From a virus, in the IMG/VR virus record IMGVR_UViG_3300025880_001127, positions 1 to 64,000 of that record: a DNA stretch of 64,000 nt; one strand, given 5' to 3'. The translations under genes and the position numbers were made by a program. The notes beneath the pieces are model-generated. The model made no database searches, was not told the DNA's origin, and was given only the letters and a program-made list of their open reading frames with translations. Positions 16,030 through 23,494 of this stretch are shown in pieces (positions within the stretch are counted from its first letter, which is position 1; each line of letters starts with the position of its first letter).

Positions 16030-16062
16030 TATGCTTCTCCGTTTTGTTTAACTTATACACTT

Positions 16063-16091
16063 AATATAGCACCAAAACGTCTTGGAGTCAA
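16063..16091 (-). promoter_or_regulatory. Promoter with palindromic operator (cassette copy 1)
   Basis: TTGACT, 17 bp, TATATT on the minus strand. The spacer contains CCAAGACGTTTTGG, an inverted repeat. About 30 bp here are nearly identical to the promoter at 33487-33515. Confidence 0.8.
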
Positions 16092-16095
16092 GCAA

Positions 16096-16122
16096 AAAGC
16101 GAAGGAAAAAATCCTTCGCTTT
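16096..16122 (-). terminator. Terminator of the porin gene
   Basis: Stem AAAGCGAAGGA / TCCTTCGCTTT with a short A-rich loop, about 30 nt after the porin stop. It is directly followed on the minus strand by the -35 box of the next promoter. Confidence 0.8.
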
Positions 16123-16149
16123 CAATAGGTTGTAATTTTTTTTTAGTTT

Positions 16150-16947
16150 TTAGAAACTAAATGATGCTGATACACTTGGTTTGAACTCTTCACTGTTCAT
16201 GTTATATGATACTCCAGCACCAAGCTCAAGTCCGCTTGCGATAGTCATATCATATCCACCACCGATGTTTTGTAGTGCGTCTACGTTGTCACCGTTAATG
16301 TATGCTGTTAGTCCGCCAGTTGCTACTACACCTTCGTATCCCCATGCTTCTGAGTCTAGTCCGTATGTAAATGCGCCACTTGCCGTTGCAACACCCAAGT
16401 CAATACCGCCTAGGCTTGCACCAAGGATAGTTGTTTCACTGTCTAGGTTATAGTCAACTGCGCCTGTTAGTGATAGGTCATCTGCTACGCCCATTGTGTA
16501 TGTTGCTTGTACGTTTGACAAGTCTGTTACATCTGCTGTTGCATCTGTCATACCTAGTGCTACTGTTGCATCACCAACTGATACTTTTAAACTATCGCCC
16601 ATTGCTGGATCTGCGATAGTTTGTTCGCCTTCAGCACCAATCCAGTTGTTGCCTTGGTCGCCGTATGATACAGTTGCTAAACCTAAGTTAGCACCAATAT
16701 GCCATTCGTCTAATGCTAGTTTGTCATCTGCTCCAGTAGCAAAATCTAGACCACCAAATGCGATGCCAGTTACACCAACATCTAAACCAAATGTTGTTGT
16801 TGCGCCGTATTTGTCAGCCGCTGTTTCTGCGATTGTAGTTTTGATTTCACCAGTTAAAGTAACTGGATTAGCTACTGCAACTTCTTCAGCCATTGCGTAG
16901 CCTGCTGTACTAAATACAGCTACAATTGATAAGATTGTATTTTTCAT
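16150..16947 (-). CDS. Outer-membrane porin-like protein
   Basis: 265 aa. Signal peptide (1-20, YAMA-EE), then Gly/Asp/Thr-rich alternating strands and a C-terminal aromatic strand ending FKPSVSASFSF, as expected for a barrel inserted by the BAM complex. It resembles small alphaproteobacterial porins, so likely host-derived. Possible roles: nutrient uptake during infection or masking of a phage receptor. It stands alone between its own promoter and terminator. Confidence 0.82.
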   Translation of the reverse strand: MKNTILSIVAVFSTAGYAMAEEVAVANPVTLTGEIKTTIAETAADKYGATTTFGLDVGVTGIAFGGLDFATGADDKLALDEWHIGANLGLATVSYGDQGNNWIGAEGEQTIADPAMGDSLKVSVGDATVALGMTDATADVTDLSNVQATYTMGVADDLSLTGAVDYNLDSETTILGASLGGIDLGVATASGAFTYGLDSEAWGYEGVVATGGLTAYINGDNVDALQNIGGGYDMTIASGLELGAGVSYNMNSEEFKPSVSASFSF

Positions 16948-16971
16948 AATTATAATTCTCTTTCGTAACTT

Positions 16972-16992
16972 AGGGCACCTTAGTGGTGCCCT
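16972..16992. promoter_or_regulatory. Stable hairpin in porin 5' leader
   Basis: AGGGCACC / GGTGCCCT stem with a 5-nt loop. The T-run follows on the plus strand, so it looks like a plus-strand terminator, but no plus-strand gene precedes it. On the minus strand it is within the porin mRNA leader and could stabilise it. Confidence 0.6.
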
Positions 16993-17032
16993 TTTTTTAT
17001 TGTAAATTTTTGTGTGTGTATTTACTTATCTT

Positions 17033-17060
17033 AATATAACACAGGATACTATATTGTCAA
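17033..17060 (-). promoter_or_regulatory. Sigma70-like promoter of the porin gene
   Basis: TTGACA, 16 bp, TATATT on the minus strand. It gives an 80-nt leader that includes the hairpin at 16972-16992. Confidence 0.72.
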
Positions 17061-17108
17061 CGATATTAAGCAAAATAGTGTCGTACTTGTTACATTTATG
17101 TAACACTG

Positions 17109-17399
17109 TTATCCGCCACCATTTGCTCGACCATTATAAGCACCAAATACATTTGGCTTACGCTTGGCTGTTTCAAACGTTGCTACTGTAATTGCGATTG
17201 CAGCGAGTAGTAATACGTGTAGAAGCATACTAATAACGCCAGCCCACATGCTACCTACGATGATGGCAAATACGATACACCACATCCATGCTAATACTTG
17301 CATAATCATATGGCGTGTACTAAAGTCCGGAATATTACTTAGTGGATTACTTTCGTGATCCATTACTACATTCCAGCAATTAAATACCCATTCTCTCAT
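17109..17399 (-). CDS. Membrane protein, two or three spans
   Basis: 96 aa. Hydrophobic segments at about 33-52 (VLAWMWCIVFAIIVGSMW) and 53-74 (AGVISMLLHVLLLAAIAITV), with a polar Gly/Asn-rich tail. Not recognised. Confidence 0.75.
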   Translation of the reverse strand: MREWVFNCWNVVMDHESNPLSNIPDFSTRHMIMQVLAWMWCIVFAIIVGSMWAGVISMLLHVLLLAAIAITVATFETAKRKPNVFGAYNGRANGGG

Positions 17400-17440
17400 T
17401 TTGTTGACCTTTCTGTGTCAGTATATAATATATATATATA

Positions 17441-17499
17441 GCACGCCAAGGCACATAAATTAATAGCGATGGCGTGCGTTAAAGTGTAGCAGCTGCTAC
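17441..17499. repeat. Two inverted repeats between genes
   Basis: GCACGCCA at 17441 and TGGCGTGC at 17470 form an 8-bp inverted repeat with a 21-nt spacer. GTAGCAGCTGCTAC at 17486-17499 is a perfect 14-bp palindrome just after the stop of the gene at 17509, so probably its terminator. The AT repeat at 17420-17440 is simple sequence. Confidence 0.6.
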
Positions 17500-17508
17500 T
17501 CTAAGTTA

Positions 17509-17865
17509 TTATCGTTTACCGTTTACAAAGTTGTAAAACTTGTCTGCTGCTTCCAGTACAGCATCAGCACCTGGTACTTCTGGCATTGTAACAGTTGTCA
17601 CAACTTCGCCAGTATCCTTATCACGTTTTACTGTTTGTTCAAACGCTCCCCATTTGGCATGGTAGTCTTGCCATACATTGTTTTGTGCCATCTCCAGTAC
17701 TTTGGTACGGATCTCATAGCCATTTTTGTTTGACTTGATTGTTGGCATAGTTGGGGGTGTCATTTTACTGAATGCTTCAGTAAATTTTGCTGGATCTAGT
17801 CCAGTGTTTTTATAGATCTCGCTGAATTTTTCAGCCATGTCTGTCATTTGTTTTGTATCGAACAT
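17509..17865 (-). CDS. Hypothetical protein, helical
   Basis: 118 aa, soluble, mostly amphipathic helices (MTDMAEKFSEIYKNTG, AVLEAADKFYNFV). It has a faint resemblance to phasin-like proteins but no firm match by eye. Own promoter at 17899-17927. Confidence 0.72.
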   Translation of the reverse strand: MFDTKQMTDMAEKFSEIYKNTGLDPAKFTEAFSKMTPPTMPTIKSNKNGYEIRTKVLEMAQNNVWQDYHAKWGAFEQTVKRDKDTGEVVTTVTMPEVPGADAVLEAADKFYNFVNGKR

Positions 17866-17898
17866 AATGTTCTCCTTTTCTGTGTGTGTGTATGCTAT

Positions 17899-17927
17899 AT
17901 TATAGCGTGGTATTTAGTATGTGTCAA
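17899..17927 (-). promoter_or_regulatory. Sigma70-like promoter
   Basis: TTGACA, 17 bp, TATAAT on the minus strand, a perfect consensus pair, upstream of 17509-17865. Confidence 0.8.
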
Positions 17928-18535
17928 GTACTTTGTGGCATAGTAAACAATGCTCTTACGTCATGTGACTCATTGCCTTCAATAGGCTTACGAGCAAATG
18001 CGCACCACTTGTATGCAAACATTGTTTGATTGTCTGTACAGAATTCTCTAAAACTTGTACCTGTAGTATATACATCATCCACAACCATCCAAGGATGATC
18101 GCCTGGTGTTACATATTTTTCCATAGCGTGTGCTAATGCCATTCCGCCACGTGGAATACCAACTACCTTACTAAAAGGTTCTGTTTGATAATCCATAATC
18201 ATACGTGCTAATCCGTCCCACCACTCTGGGCGTATAGCATCGCACTCAATCTTCCATGCTAGTTTATTTCCTGCGTGACTTGTAAAGTCACCTACTTCAA
18301 ATAAGTCTGCGCCTGTTCTAAATACCATTAGTTGCTTCTCCAATTCCATAATATATTCTGCAGCTTTCCAAGCATAGTGATCTGTACATTTTGTTTTCCA
18401 TTCTTCACCTGCTTGGTTTTTTAATTTTACTACCCATTCAGTTTGTTCTACTCTTGCTTTAATTTCTGGATAGTCTTTATCAACAACATCATGTTCGTTT
18501 TCTTCTATCTCAAATCCATGTGTATTGTGTTGCAT
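17924..18535 (-). CDS. Type I phosphoribosyltransferase-like protein
   Basis: 203 aa. The PRPP-binding loop is WMVVDDVYTTGTSFREF (about 148-164), and VVGIPRGGMALAHAME precedes it as in orotate-type PRTases. The N-terminal 85 residues are an extra domain of unknown role. It probably joins a nucleobase to PRPP; the base is not predictable by eye. It starts where apt ends. Confidence 0.8.
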   Translation of the reverse strand: MQHNTHGFEIEENEHDVVDKDYPEIKARVEQTEWVVKLKNQAGEEWKTKCTDHYAWKAAEYIMELEKQLMVFRTGADLFEVGDFTSHAGNKLAWKIECDAIRPEWWDGLARMIMDYQTEPFSKVVGIPRGGMALAHAMEKYVTPGDHPWMVVDDVYTTGTSFREFCTDNQTMFAYKWCAFARKPIEGNESHDVRALFTMPQST

Positions 18536-19050
18536 TAGTATTCAACACCTGTGTAAAATGGTATACCACGAGCTTTTACTAAGTCGCTTCCACCTAATTT
18601 AGGTAGGTCAATAACAGTTGCTACTGCCACAGTAAAAGCATTTAATTCTTGTACTAAATCCAATACTGCGCACATTGTGCCACCAGTTGCCATTAAGTCA
18701 TCAATAATAAGGCAACGGTCTCCTGCTTCAATACTATCTGCTTGTATTTGTAATTTATTTGTTCCGTATTCTAAATCGTATTCTTTTTCAGCTATCTTAC
18801 CAGGAAGTTTACCAGGTTTCCGTGCTAGTACTAGTGGGCCTCTTGTACGATGAGCAAACACACTAGCAAATATAAATCCACGAGCATCAATACCAATAAT
18901 TTTATCTACAGGACAATATTTTAGTAAGTTACTGTATATAAAGTTATTTGCTTCTGCGTAACCATCTTGTGATGCGCATAAACTTGCTACATCCTTATAA
19001 TCAATTCCATCAATTGGAAAGTTTTGGTAACTTGTTATGTATTGTTTCAT
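18535..19050 (-). CDS. apt: Adenine phosphoribosyltransferase
   Basis: 171 aa, normal length. GIDARGFIFASVFA (substrate loop), LVLARKPGKLPG and the PRPP motif CLIIDDLMATGGTMCA are all typical of APRT. It converts adenine and PRPP to AMP in purine salvage. It is in one transcript with a second PRTase, a 2OG oxygenase and a BMP-type nucleoside-binding protein. Confidence 0.93.
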   Translation of the reverse strand: MKQYITSYQNFPIDGIDYKDVASLCASQDGYAEANNFIYSNLLKYCPVDKIIGIDARGFIFASVFAHRTRGPLVLARKPGKLPGKIAEKEYDLEYGTNKLQIQADSIEAGDRCLIIDDLMATGGTMCAVLDLVQELNAFTVAVATVIDLPKLGGSDLVKARGIPFYTGVEY

Positions 19051-19051
19051 T

Positions 19052-19912
19052 TTAATAACTCTGTGCTAGACGCCACATCAAATATTCTTTTGACTCAATG
19101 GGCTCATATTTTGATTGTTCGTCACGTAAGTTTTGTACTATTGTGCCGGGTGTTGGGTCTACAAAGTGTGGCATCGAATATCTTTGTTGATGTATATGAC
19201 TGTTAACTACACGATGTTTAGTACTTTTAAAATAATCGTTAGTCCAACGCTGTAGTAAGTCACCAATGTTAACAACTACTCCATCATCCGCATACGGGAC
19301 CGGGTGCCACTCTTCTTTGAGATCTTGGACTTGAAGCCCAGGAACATCATTAATCTGCCATAGTAATGTAATAGTGCCGTAGTCACTGTGTTCTCCTATA
19401 CGCATTTGTTTATCTTGTACTGGTCCAGTATATGCTGGATAGTGAATAACTCTTGTTGTGTTAAATGGTTGTAAATGTGAATCTACTAGTGTAGTTCCAC
19501 TATCTAAAATAGTATCAAACTTAGATAATATTTTCATAGTAAGTTTATCTGCAATGTCAATACTTTGTAAGGCTGTTGCTTTAAACTCTGGTAATTCTGT
19601 AGGCCAAAGGTCTTCTGGCATACGTGTATTGTTGTAGTTAAAACTTTCTTTGATATCTTTTGGTGCTGTAGGATCAACGTTTTCGTCGCCTACCATGCTA
19701 TAACCCAAGTTAGTATCTGCGTTATAAGGATAACTTTGTTTTTTATCCATTGGCAGTTCAAAGAATGCTTTCATTTGTTCTTGCCAAGACTTGATGTCTT
19801 GTTGATGTGTTTCAGTTAACGCATTTGTAAACACTGCGAAGCCTACTGTTGTGTAGGCTTCGTCAATGCGATCTAAAGCGTCTGATGCTTGTAAATCAAT
19901 TACTGGAATCAT
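19052..19912 (-). CDS. 2-oxoglutarate/Fe(II) dioxygenase, isopenicillin N synthase-like
   Basis: 286 aa, full length. N-terminal IPVIDLQ and VGFAVFTNAL are the DIOX_N signatures; the Fe ligands are in GEHSDYGTITLL (HxD) and STKHRVV; RYSMPHF carries the Arg-x-Ser that binds 2-oxoglutarate. Members hydroxylate small molecules, including nucleobases. Placement between apt and a nucleoside-type binding protein suggests a purine or pyrimidine substrate (inference). Overlaps the BMP gene by 1 nt. Confidence 0.9.
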   Translation of the reverse strand: MIPVIDLQASDALDRIDEAYTTVGFAVFTNALTETHQQDIKSWQEQMKAFFELPMDKKQSYPYNADTNLGYSMVGDENVDPTAPKDIKESFNYNNTRMPEDLWPTELPEFKATALQSIDIADKLTMKILSKFDTILDSGTTLVDSHLQPFNTTRVIHYPAYTGPVQDKQMRIGEHSDYGTITLLWQINDVPGLQVQDLKEEWHPVPYADDGVVVNIGDLLQRWTNDYFKSTKHRVVNSHIHQQRYSMPHFVDPTPGTIVQNLRDEQSKYEPIESKEYLMWRLAQSY

Positions 19913-20991
19913 TAACCAGGTACCTTTGATGTAATGCCTTCGACATAGAACATCATAGTGTCTAGTTGCTGTCTAGTTGCTACTTCGCCTTCTTTCAGGA
20001 ACACTGTTCCGTCTTGCTTGTTAATTGGACCTGTAAATCCAAATAACTCACCTGCGCTAATAGCATCTTTTACACGCTGTGCTTCTGCTTGTACGTCAGC
20101 TGGCATGTTAGCAAACGGTGCCATTTGTACAGCGTCTTCGTTCATGTGTCCAAAGTAATCGCCTGTTTCCCATGTACCGTCTAGTACTTGTCCTACTTTC
20201 TTAATATAGTAAGGACCCCAATTGTCAATAGTTGCTGTCAATTGTGCGTTAGGAGCAAACTTCATTTGATCACTTGCTTGTCCAAATCCAAGTACGCCTG
20301 CTTGTTCTGCTGATTGTAGTGGAGCAGGTGAGTCAGTATGCTGTGCTACAATGTCACAACCTTGGTCAATCAATGCTGTTGCCGCATCTTTTTCTTTACC
20401 TGGATCATACCATGTGTAAACCCACGCAATTGATAGTTCTACATCTGGATTGTACTTACGTGCACCCAAGAAGAACGTGTTAATCTCACGCATAACTTCT
20501 GGAATTGGGAATGAAGCAATATAACAAATTTTGTTTGTTTTTGTCATCATACCTGCTACAACACCTTGTACGTGTCTTGCTTGGTATAGTTTCAAACCAT
20601 AGTTAGCAACGTTGTCAGATGATTTATAACCTGTAGCATGTTCAAACTTTACGTTTGGAAACTTCTTTGCTACGTTCATTATTGGATCCATATATCCAAA
20701 TGATGTCGCAAAAATAATGTCTGCGCCCTGTAGTGCCATTTGTGTCATTACACGTTCAGCGTCAGCACCTTCTGCTACACTTTCAACAAATCGTGTTGTT
20801 ACTCTGTCGCCGTATGCTTCTTCTACTTGCTGACGACCAATATCGTGACGGTATGTCCATCCGTGGTCACCAGTTGGTCCGACGTAAATAAATCCGACCG
20901 TGATGTTATCCTTAGGTGCATCTGCTTGTGCTGACACAGCTAAAGACCCCAACATTAATAATGTTGCGGAAAATAGTTTTAATAATTTCAT
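19912..20991 (-). CDS. BMP-family (PnrA-like) periplasmic substrate-binding protein
   Basis: 359 aa. Signal peptide (1-23, AQA-DA), no lipobox. VGFIYVGPTGDHGWTYRHD opens the BMP/Bmp-like fold, with GADIIFATSFGY and DIVAQHTDSP as ligand-site regions. Bacterial relatives feed nucleosides to ABC transporters. The phage encodes no permease here, so the protein would have to work with host permease subunits. A classic host-derived auxiliary gene. Confidence 0.92.
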   Translation of the reverse strand: MKLLKLFSATLLMLGSLAVSAQADAPKDNITVGFIYVGPTGDHGWTYRHDIGRQQVEEAYGDRVTTRFVESVAEGADAERVMTQMALQGADIIFATSFGYMDPIMNVAKKFPNVKFEHATGYKSSDNVANYGLKLYQARHVQGVVAGMMTKTNKICYIASFPIPEVMREINTFFLGARKYNPDVELSIAWVYTWYDPGKEKDAATALIDQGCDIVAQHTDSPAPLQSAEQAGVLGFGQASDQMKFAPNAQLTATIDNWGPYYIKKVGQVLDGTWETGDYFGHMNEDAVQMAPFANMPADVQAEAQRVKDAISAGELFGFTGPINKQDGTVFLKEGEVATRQQLDTMMFYVEGITSKVPG

Positions 20992-21009
20992 TAATTAGGT
21001 TTCCTTTTG

Positions 21010-21388
21010 TGTTGGCTGTACTTTAACCTATGTTTCAGCCGTCATAGTGTAACGCTTCTGTTGCTAGGTGCGTTACAAACCCCCACTTACCTAATTAGGC
21101 AGCTAAAGCCATTTCTGGCGCTCTATTTGCGTTTGCATTTAGAAAGTTTATTCGCGGTAACGGCGCTTATATCCCGGTAACTCCACTCATCTATCCTACC
21201 TGTCGATCCTATTTCGACCCCATCAAAAACACACTAGCACTCTTATTCTTTACCCTATTTCTAGGTCCTCTATATCGAGTTATCATCTCGGGAAAGAGAG
21301 GTTATATTTCAAACCTAATGTGTTTATGGTGGAGTCGCCGGGTACCGCCCCCGGGTCCAGTATAGTCGTCAAATCACTTCAACGTTAC
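21010..21388 (-). ncRNA. ssrA: Circularly permuted (two-piece) tmRNA
   Basis: Acceptor piece comes first: T-arm CCGGG/CCCGG, then CGACTCC-A-CCA ending at 21327. An intervening segment of about 105 nt follows, then the coding piece from 21221 with GGGGTCG. GGGGTCG pairs with CGACTCC over 7 bp including G3-U70, the alanine identity pair. The tag frame at 21095-21136 reads ANANRAPEMALAA then TAA. A hairpin GTAACGC/GCGTTAC follows the tag. This is the permuted layout known in alphaproteobacteria, some betaproteobacteria and cyanobacteria. The mature 5' and 3' ends are approximate. Confidence 0.9.
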
Positions 21389-21394
21389 AGTCTA

Positions 21395-21423
21395 TTTATA
21401 TACTAAACACAAGAGGATGTCAA
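21395..21423 (-). promoter_or_regulatory. Promoter of the tmRNA
   Basis: TTGACA, 17 bp, TATAAA on the minus strand. The -10 is also part of TATAAATA, the late-promoter-like box of this genome, so the gene might be read early and late. Confidence 0.75.
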
Positions 21424-21468
21424 GCCTTATTATAGAAAAGACTAAATAGACTGGATAGAAAAAACACA

Positions 21469-21496
21469 CTCAAATTTTTTTGAGCTAATTTTTTTT
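21469..21496 (+). terminator. Hairpin with T-run in the leader of the aaRS-like gene
   Basis: CTCAAA / TTTGAG around a short T loop, followed by CTAATTTTTTTT, 29 nt before the plus-strand start codon. It could be an attenuator or a terminator protecting against read-through. No T-box features are visible. Confidence 0.5.
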
Positions 21497-21524
21497 AGGC
21501 TGAATTTCAGAAAAGGAAAAAAAG

Positions 21525-22367
21525 ATGACGCAACTCATAAACCCACAAAAATTTACAGACACAGTTGGCCTTTTAAGGTCATTTTTTTTGGACAAAGGCT
21601 TCTTAGAAGTACATACCCAAAATAGACTAAGCATACTTGCCGCATGTGAAGATCCGTTCAATGTAGCAACATACAATTACGCAGACCAGGTTTGGCCATT
21701 ACCGCAAACAGGCCAGATGTGGTTAGAACATGAATTATTAAGCAAGCCCGATAGTAAGGGCTTTTTTTGTGTGTCAACGTCCTATAGACAGGAACCAAAC
21801 GCTATACCAGGCAGACACGACATTATCTTCCCAATGTTTGAGTTTGAGATGCCGGGCGATGTAGATGATCTTAAAAAGATGGAAATTGAACTATGTGATT
21901 ACTTGGGCTTTGACCCACTAACAGAAAAAACATACAGCGACTGGCAAAAACACTTTGGTGTAAGTCAATCAACTGAAATGGACGCACAACACGAATTAGC
22001 AATGGATATGAACTTTGGTAGTTGTTTAATTACAGACTTCCCAGAACTAACATCACCTTTCTGGAACATGGCACGTAACGATGATGGCAATACTGCTAAG
22101 AAGATGGATGTTATCTTAGGTGGTATGGAAACTATTGGATCAGCAGAACGTAGTTGTGATGTTGATATGATGCGTGATACATTCCACAGTATTGTAGACG
22201 GAGACTATGCTGAGCTGCTGTTTAAATTGTTTGGTAAAGAACGTGTAGAAGCAGAACTAGAAGAGTTCCTCAAGTTTGACTTCTTCCAAAGAGTAGGTGG
22301 TGGCATTGGCATGACACGTATGATTGCCGCACTGGATAAACTACAAAGTTTAGACAAAGCCGCCTAA
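21525..22367 (+). CDS. Class II aminoacyl-tRNA synthetase-like protein (AspRS/AsnRS type core, no anticodon domain)
   Basis: 280 aa. Motif 1 region FLDKGFLEVHTQN, motif 2 VSTSYRQEPNAIPGRHDIIF then FPMFEFEM, a conserved GGMETIGSAERS block and motif 3 VGGGIGMTRMIAAL with its Arg. These place it with the catalytic domains of subclass IIb enzymes (Asp/Asn/Lys) and the related archaeal asparagine synthetase. The N-terminal OB-fold anticodon-binding domain (about 100 residues) is absent; the protein begins at the catalytic core. A good ribosome site (AGAAAAGGAAA) precedes the ATG. A tRNA gene with anticodon GUU follows after 7 nt on the same strand, so the two are probably one transcript. It could charge that tRNA, modify another RNA or protein, or make asparagine. 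Confidence 0.85.
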   Translation: MTQLINPQKFTDTVGLLRSFFLDKGFLEVHTQNRLSILAACEDPFNVATYNYADQVWPLPQTGQMWLEHELLSKPDSKGFFCVSTSYRQEPNAIPGRHDIIFPMFEFEMPGDVDDLKKMEIELCDYLGFDPLTEKTYSDWQKHFGVSQSTEMDAQHELAMDMNFGSCLITDFPELTSPFWNMARNDDGNTAKKMDVILGGMETIGSAERSCDVDMMRDTFHSIVDGDYAELLFKLFGKERVEAELEEFLKFDFFQRVGGGIGMTRMIAALDKLQSLDKAA

Positions 22368-22374
22368 AAATTGA

Positions 22375-22474
22375 TCTGGGGTGGTGAAAGTGGTAGACAC
22401 GCACGACTGTTTATCGTGTGGTAGATGTTCGCAAAATATTTATCGTGTAGGTTCGAATCCTACCCCCAGAGCCA
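22375..22474 (+). tRNA. Atypical class II tRNA, anticodon GUU (Asn codons)
   Basis: 100 nt with encoded CCA. Acceptor TCTGGGG/CCCCAGA (7 bp), discriminator G73; D arm GTG/CAC with a Leu-like loop; anticodon stem CACGA/TCGTG with loop CTGTTTA (anticodon 22409-22411); long variable arm of about 7 pairs (AGATGTT/AAATATTT); T arm GTAGG-TTCGAAT-CCTAC. U1-A72 and G73 are also found in tRNA-Asn, but the long variable arm and D arm are class II. Position 37 is U, not the A needed for t6A. Scanners may call it Asn, Leu or undetermined. Confidence 0.85.
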
Positions 22475-22475
22475 A

Positions 22476-22694
22476 TTACCACTTAGTGGCTAATGTCTTT
22501 TTAAGTTGTTTTTGACTTCTAACTGCGCTTAGACAACTTAGTATTCTATTTTGTTTTCCATGTGGGAGTTGGTAATGGTTTTTTGATTTCCAAGTTTTTG
22601 CTTTTTCAGCTTCTTTACTAAACTCAGTTAGTAATAAATCTTCCATAAATGTTAGTTCATCTTCAGTTAGCTCTGTTATTCTATTGGCTACCAT
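22476..22694 (-). CDS. Hypothetical basic protein (72 aa)
   Basis: Starts MVANRITELTED and ends in a Lys/Gln-rich tail (RSQKQLKKTLATKW). The ATG lies inside the last codons of the upstream 66-aa gene. A longer frame from 22817 would overlap that gene wholly and is less likely. Its stop is 1 nt from the convergent tRNA 3' end. Confidence 0.65.
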   Translation of the reverse strand: MVANRITELTEDELTFMEDLLLTEFSKEAEKAKTWKSKNHYQLPHGKQNRILSCLSAVRSQKQLKKTLATKW

Positions 22695-22881
22695 ATTGCT
22701 GCTCCCACGCTTGGGTAAAGCCTTCTTCATGAAGGTAGTTCTCGTTGTTATTCCAAAGTCTTTGAAAATATGAATGATAAATTCTTTCAACTGTGGAGTC
22801 TGATTCGGACGAGTCAATAAGTTGACCTTTAATCATCCAGTTTAGTCTATTAGCTTCTTTACGCAATTCTGGTGAACACAT
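22681..22881 (-). CDS. Hypothetical protein (66 aa)
   Basis: MCSPELRKEANRLNWM to WEQQYGSQ; soluble, helical, aromatic-rich. AAGGAGAT lies before the start, a strong ribosome site. Unknown function. Confidence 0.72.
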   Translation of the reverse strand: MCSPELRKEANRLNWMIKGQLIDSSESDSTVERIYHSYFQRLWNNNENYLHEEGFTQAWEQQYGSQ

Positions 22882-22939
22882 ATGTATCTCCTTGCCACAT
22901 CGTATTTACACATTTGTGTTGACGCTGGCGCTAACATAA

Positions 22940-23494
22940 TTACATATTTGGTATTTTTAAAATATTATTAGTCAATTGTGTGGCACTTAGTTCAATACTG
23001 CGTTCCCACTGATTACTTGGCATTGTTTGCCACATTAACTGATCAGTATAGTCTATTGACATCCAAGTACCAATGCCATTTGTACGGCTGCCAAGTATTT
23101 CGCTTTCTAGTTGTCCTGCTCCCCATGAACTTCTACCAACAATTACTCTCCAGTATTCAGGAAATTGTCCAATGTTCATTACGTTGACAATACTCTTGTC
23201 TTTTGTGATGCTTAGTGTATCATTAAGTTTTCTTGTACTAGGTAATTTTAAATCATTACTGTGTATAACAACAGCATTGTTTACGTCTACTGGACCACCA
23301 AAGTATAATGGTATGTCACGAGTAAGATTCATACCTTTGCGTAAACGTTGTGTTATTTTATCATCTAATTGTTTATTAACTATCCAACCAGACGCTCCAT
23401 CGCCAGTGTGCTTATTCATAAGAACAACACTGCGATTAAATGTTCCAGTATTTACAGCTGGAATGCTGATTAAAAAATCACCTGATAAGTTCAT
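22940..23494 (-). CDS. AlgH/YqgE (UPF0301) family protein
   Basis: 184 aa, normal length. GDFLISIPAVNTGTFNRSVVLMNKH, GASGWIVNKQ, YFGGPVDVNNAVVIHS and GRSSWGAGQLESEI are the conserved blocks of the family. Function is unclear in bacteria (linked to regulation in Pseudomonas). Copies occur in marine phages. Confidence 0.92.
   Translation of the reverse strand: MNLSGDFLISIPAVNTGTFNRSVVLMNKHTGDGASGWIVNKQLDDKITQRLRKGMNLTRDIPLYFGGPVDVNNAVVIHSNDLKLPSTRKLNDTLSITKDKSIVNVMNIGQFPEYWRVIVGRSSWGAGQLESEILGSRTNGIGTWMSIDYTDQLMWQTMPSNQWERSIELSATQLTNNILKIPNM

Noticed and set aside
22375-22474. Calling the tRNA a normal tRNA-Leu
   Set aside because: D arm and variable arm are Leu-like, but the anticodon is GUU and the discriminator is G, not A; no Leu anticodon can be placed in the loop.
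22476-22881. Possible frameshifted single gene
   Set aside because: Two frames overlap by 14 nt with an ATG placed at the junction, the usual coupled-gene layout here; no need for a frameshift.
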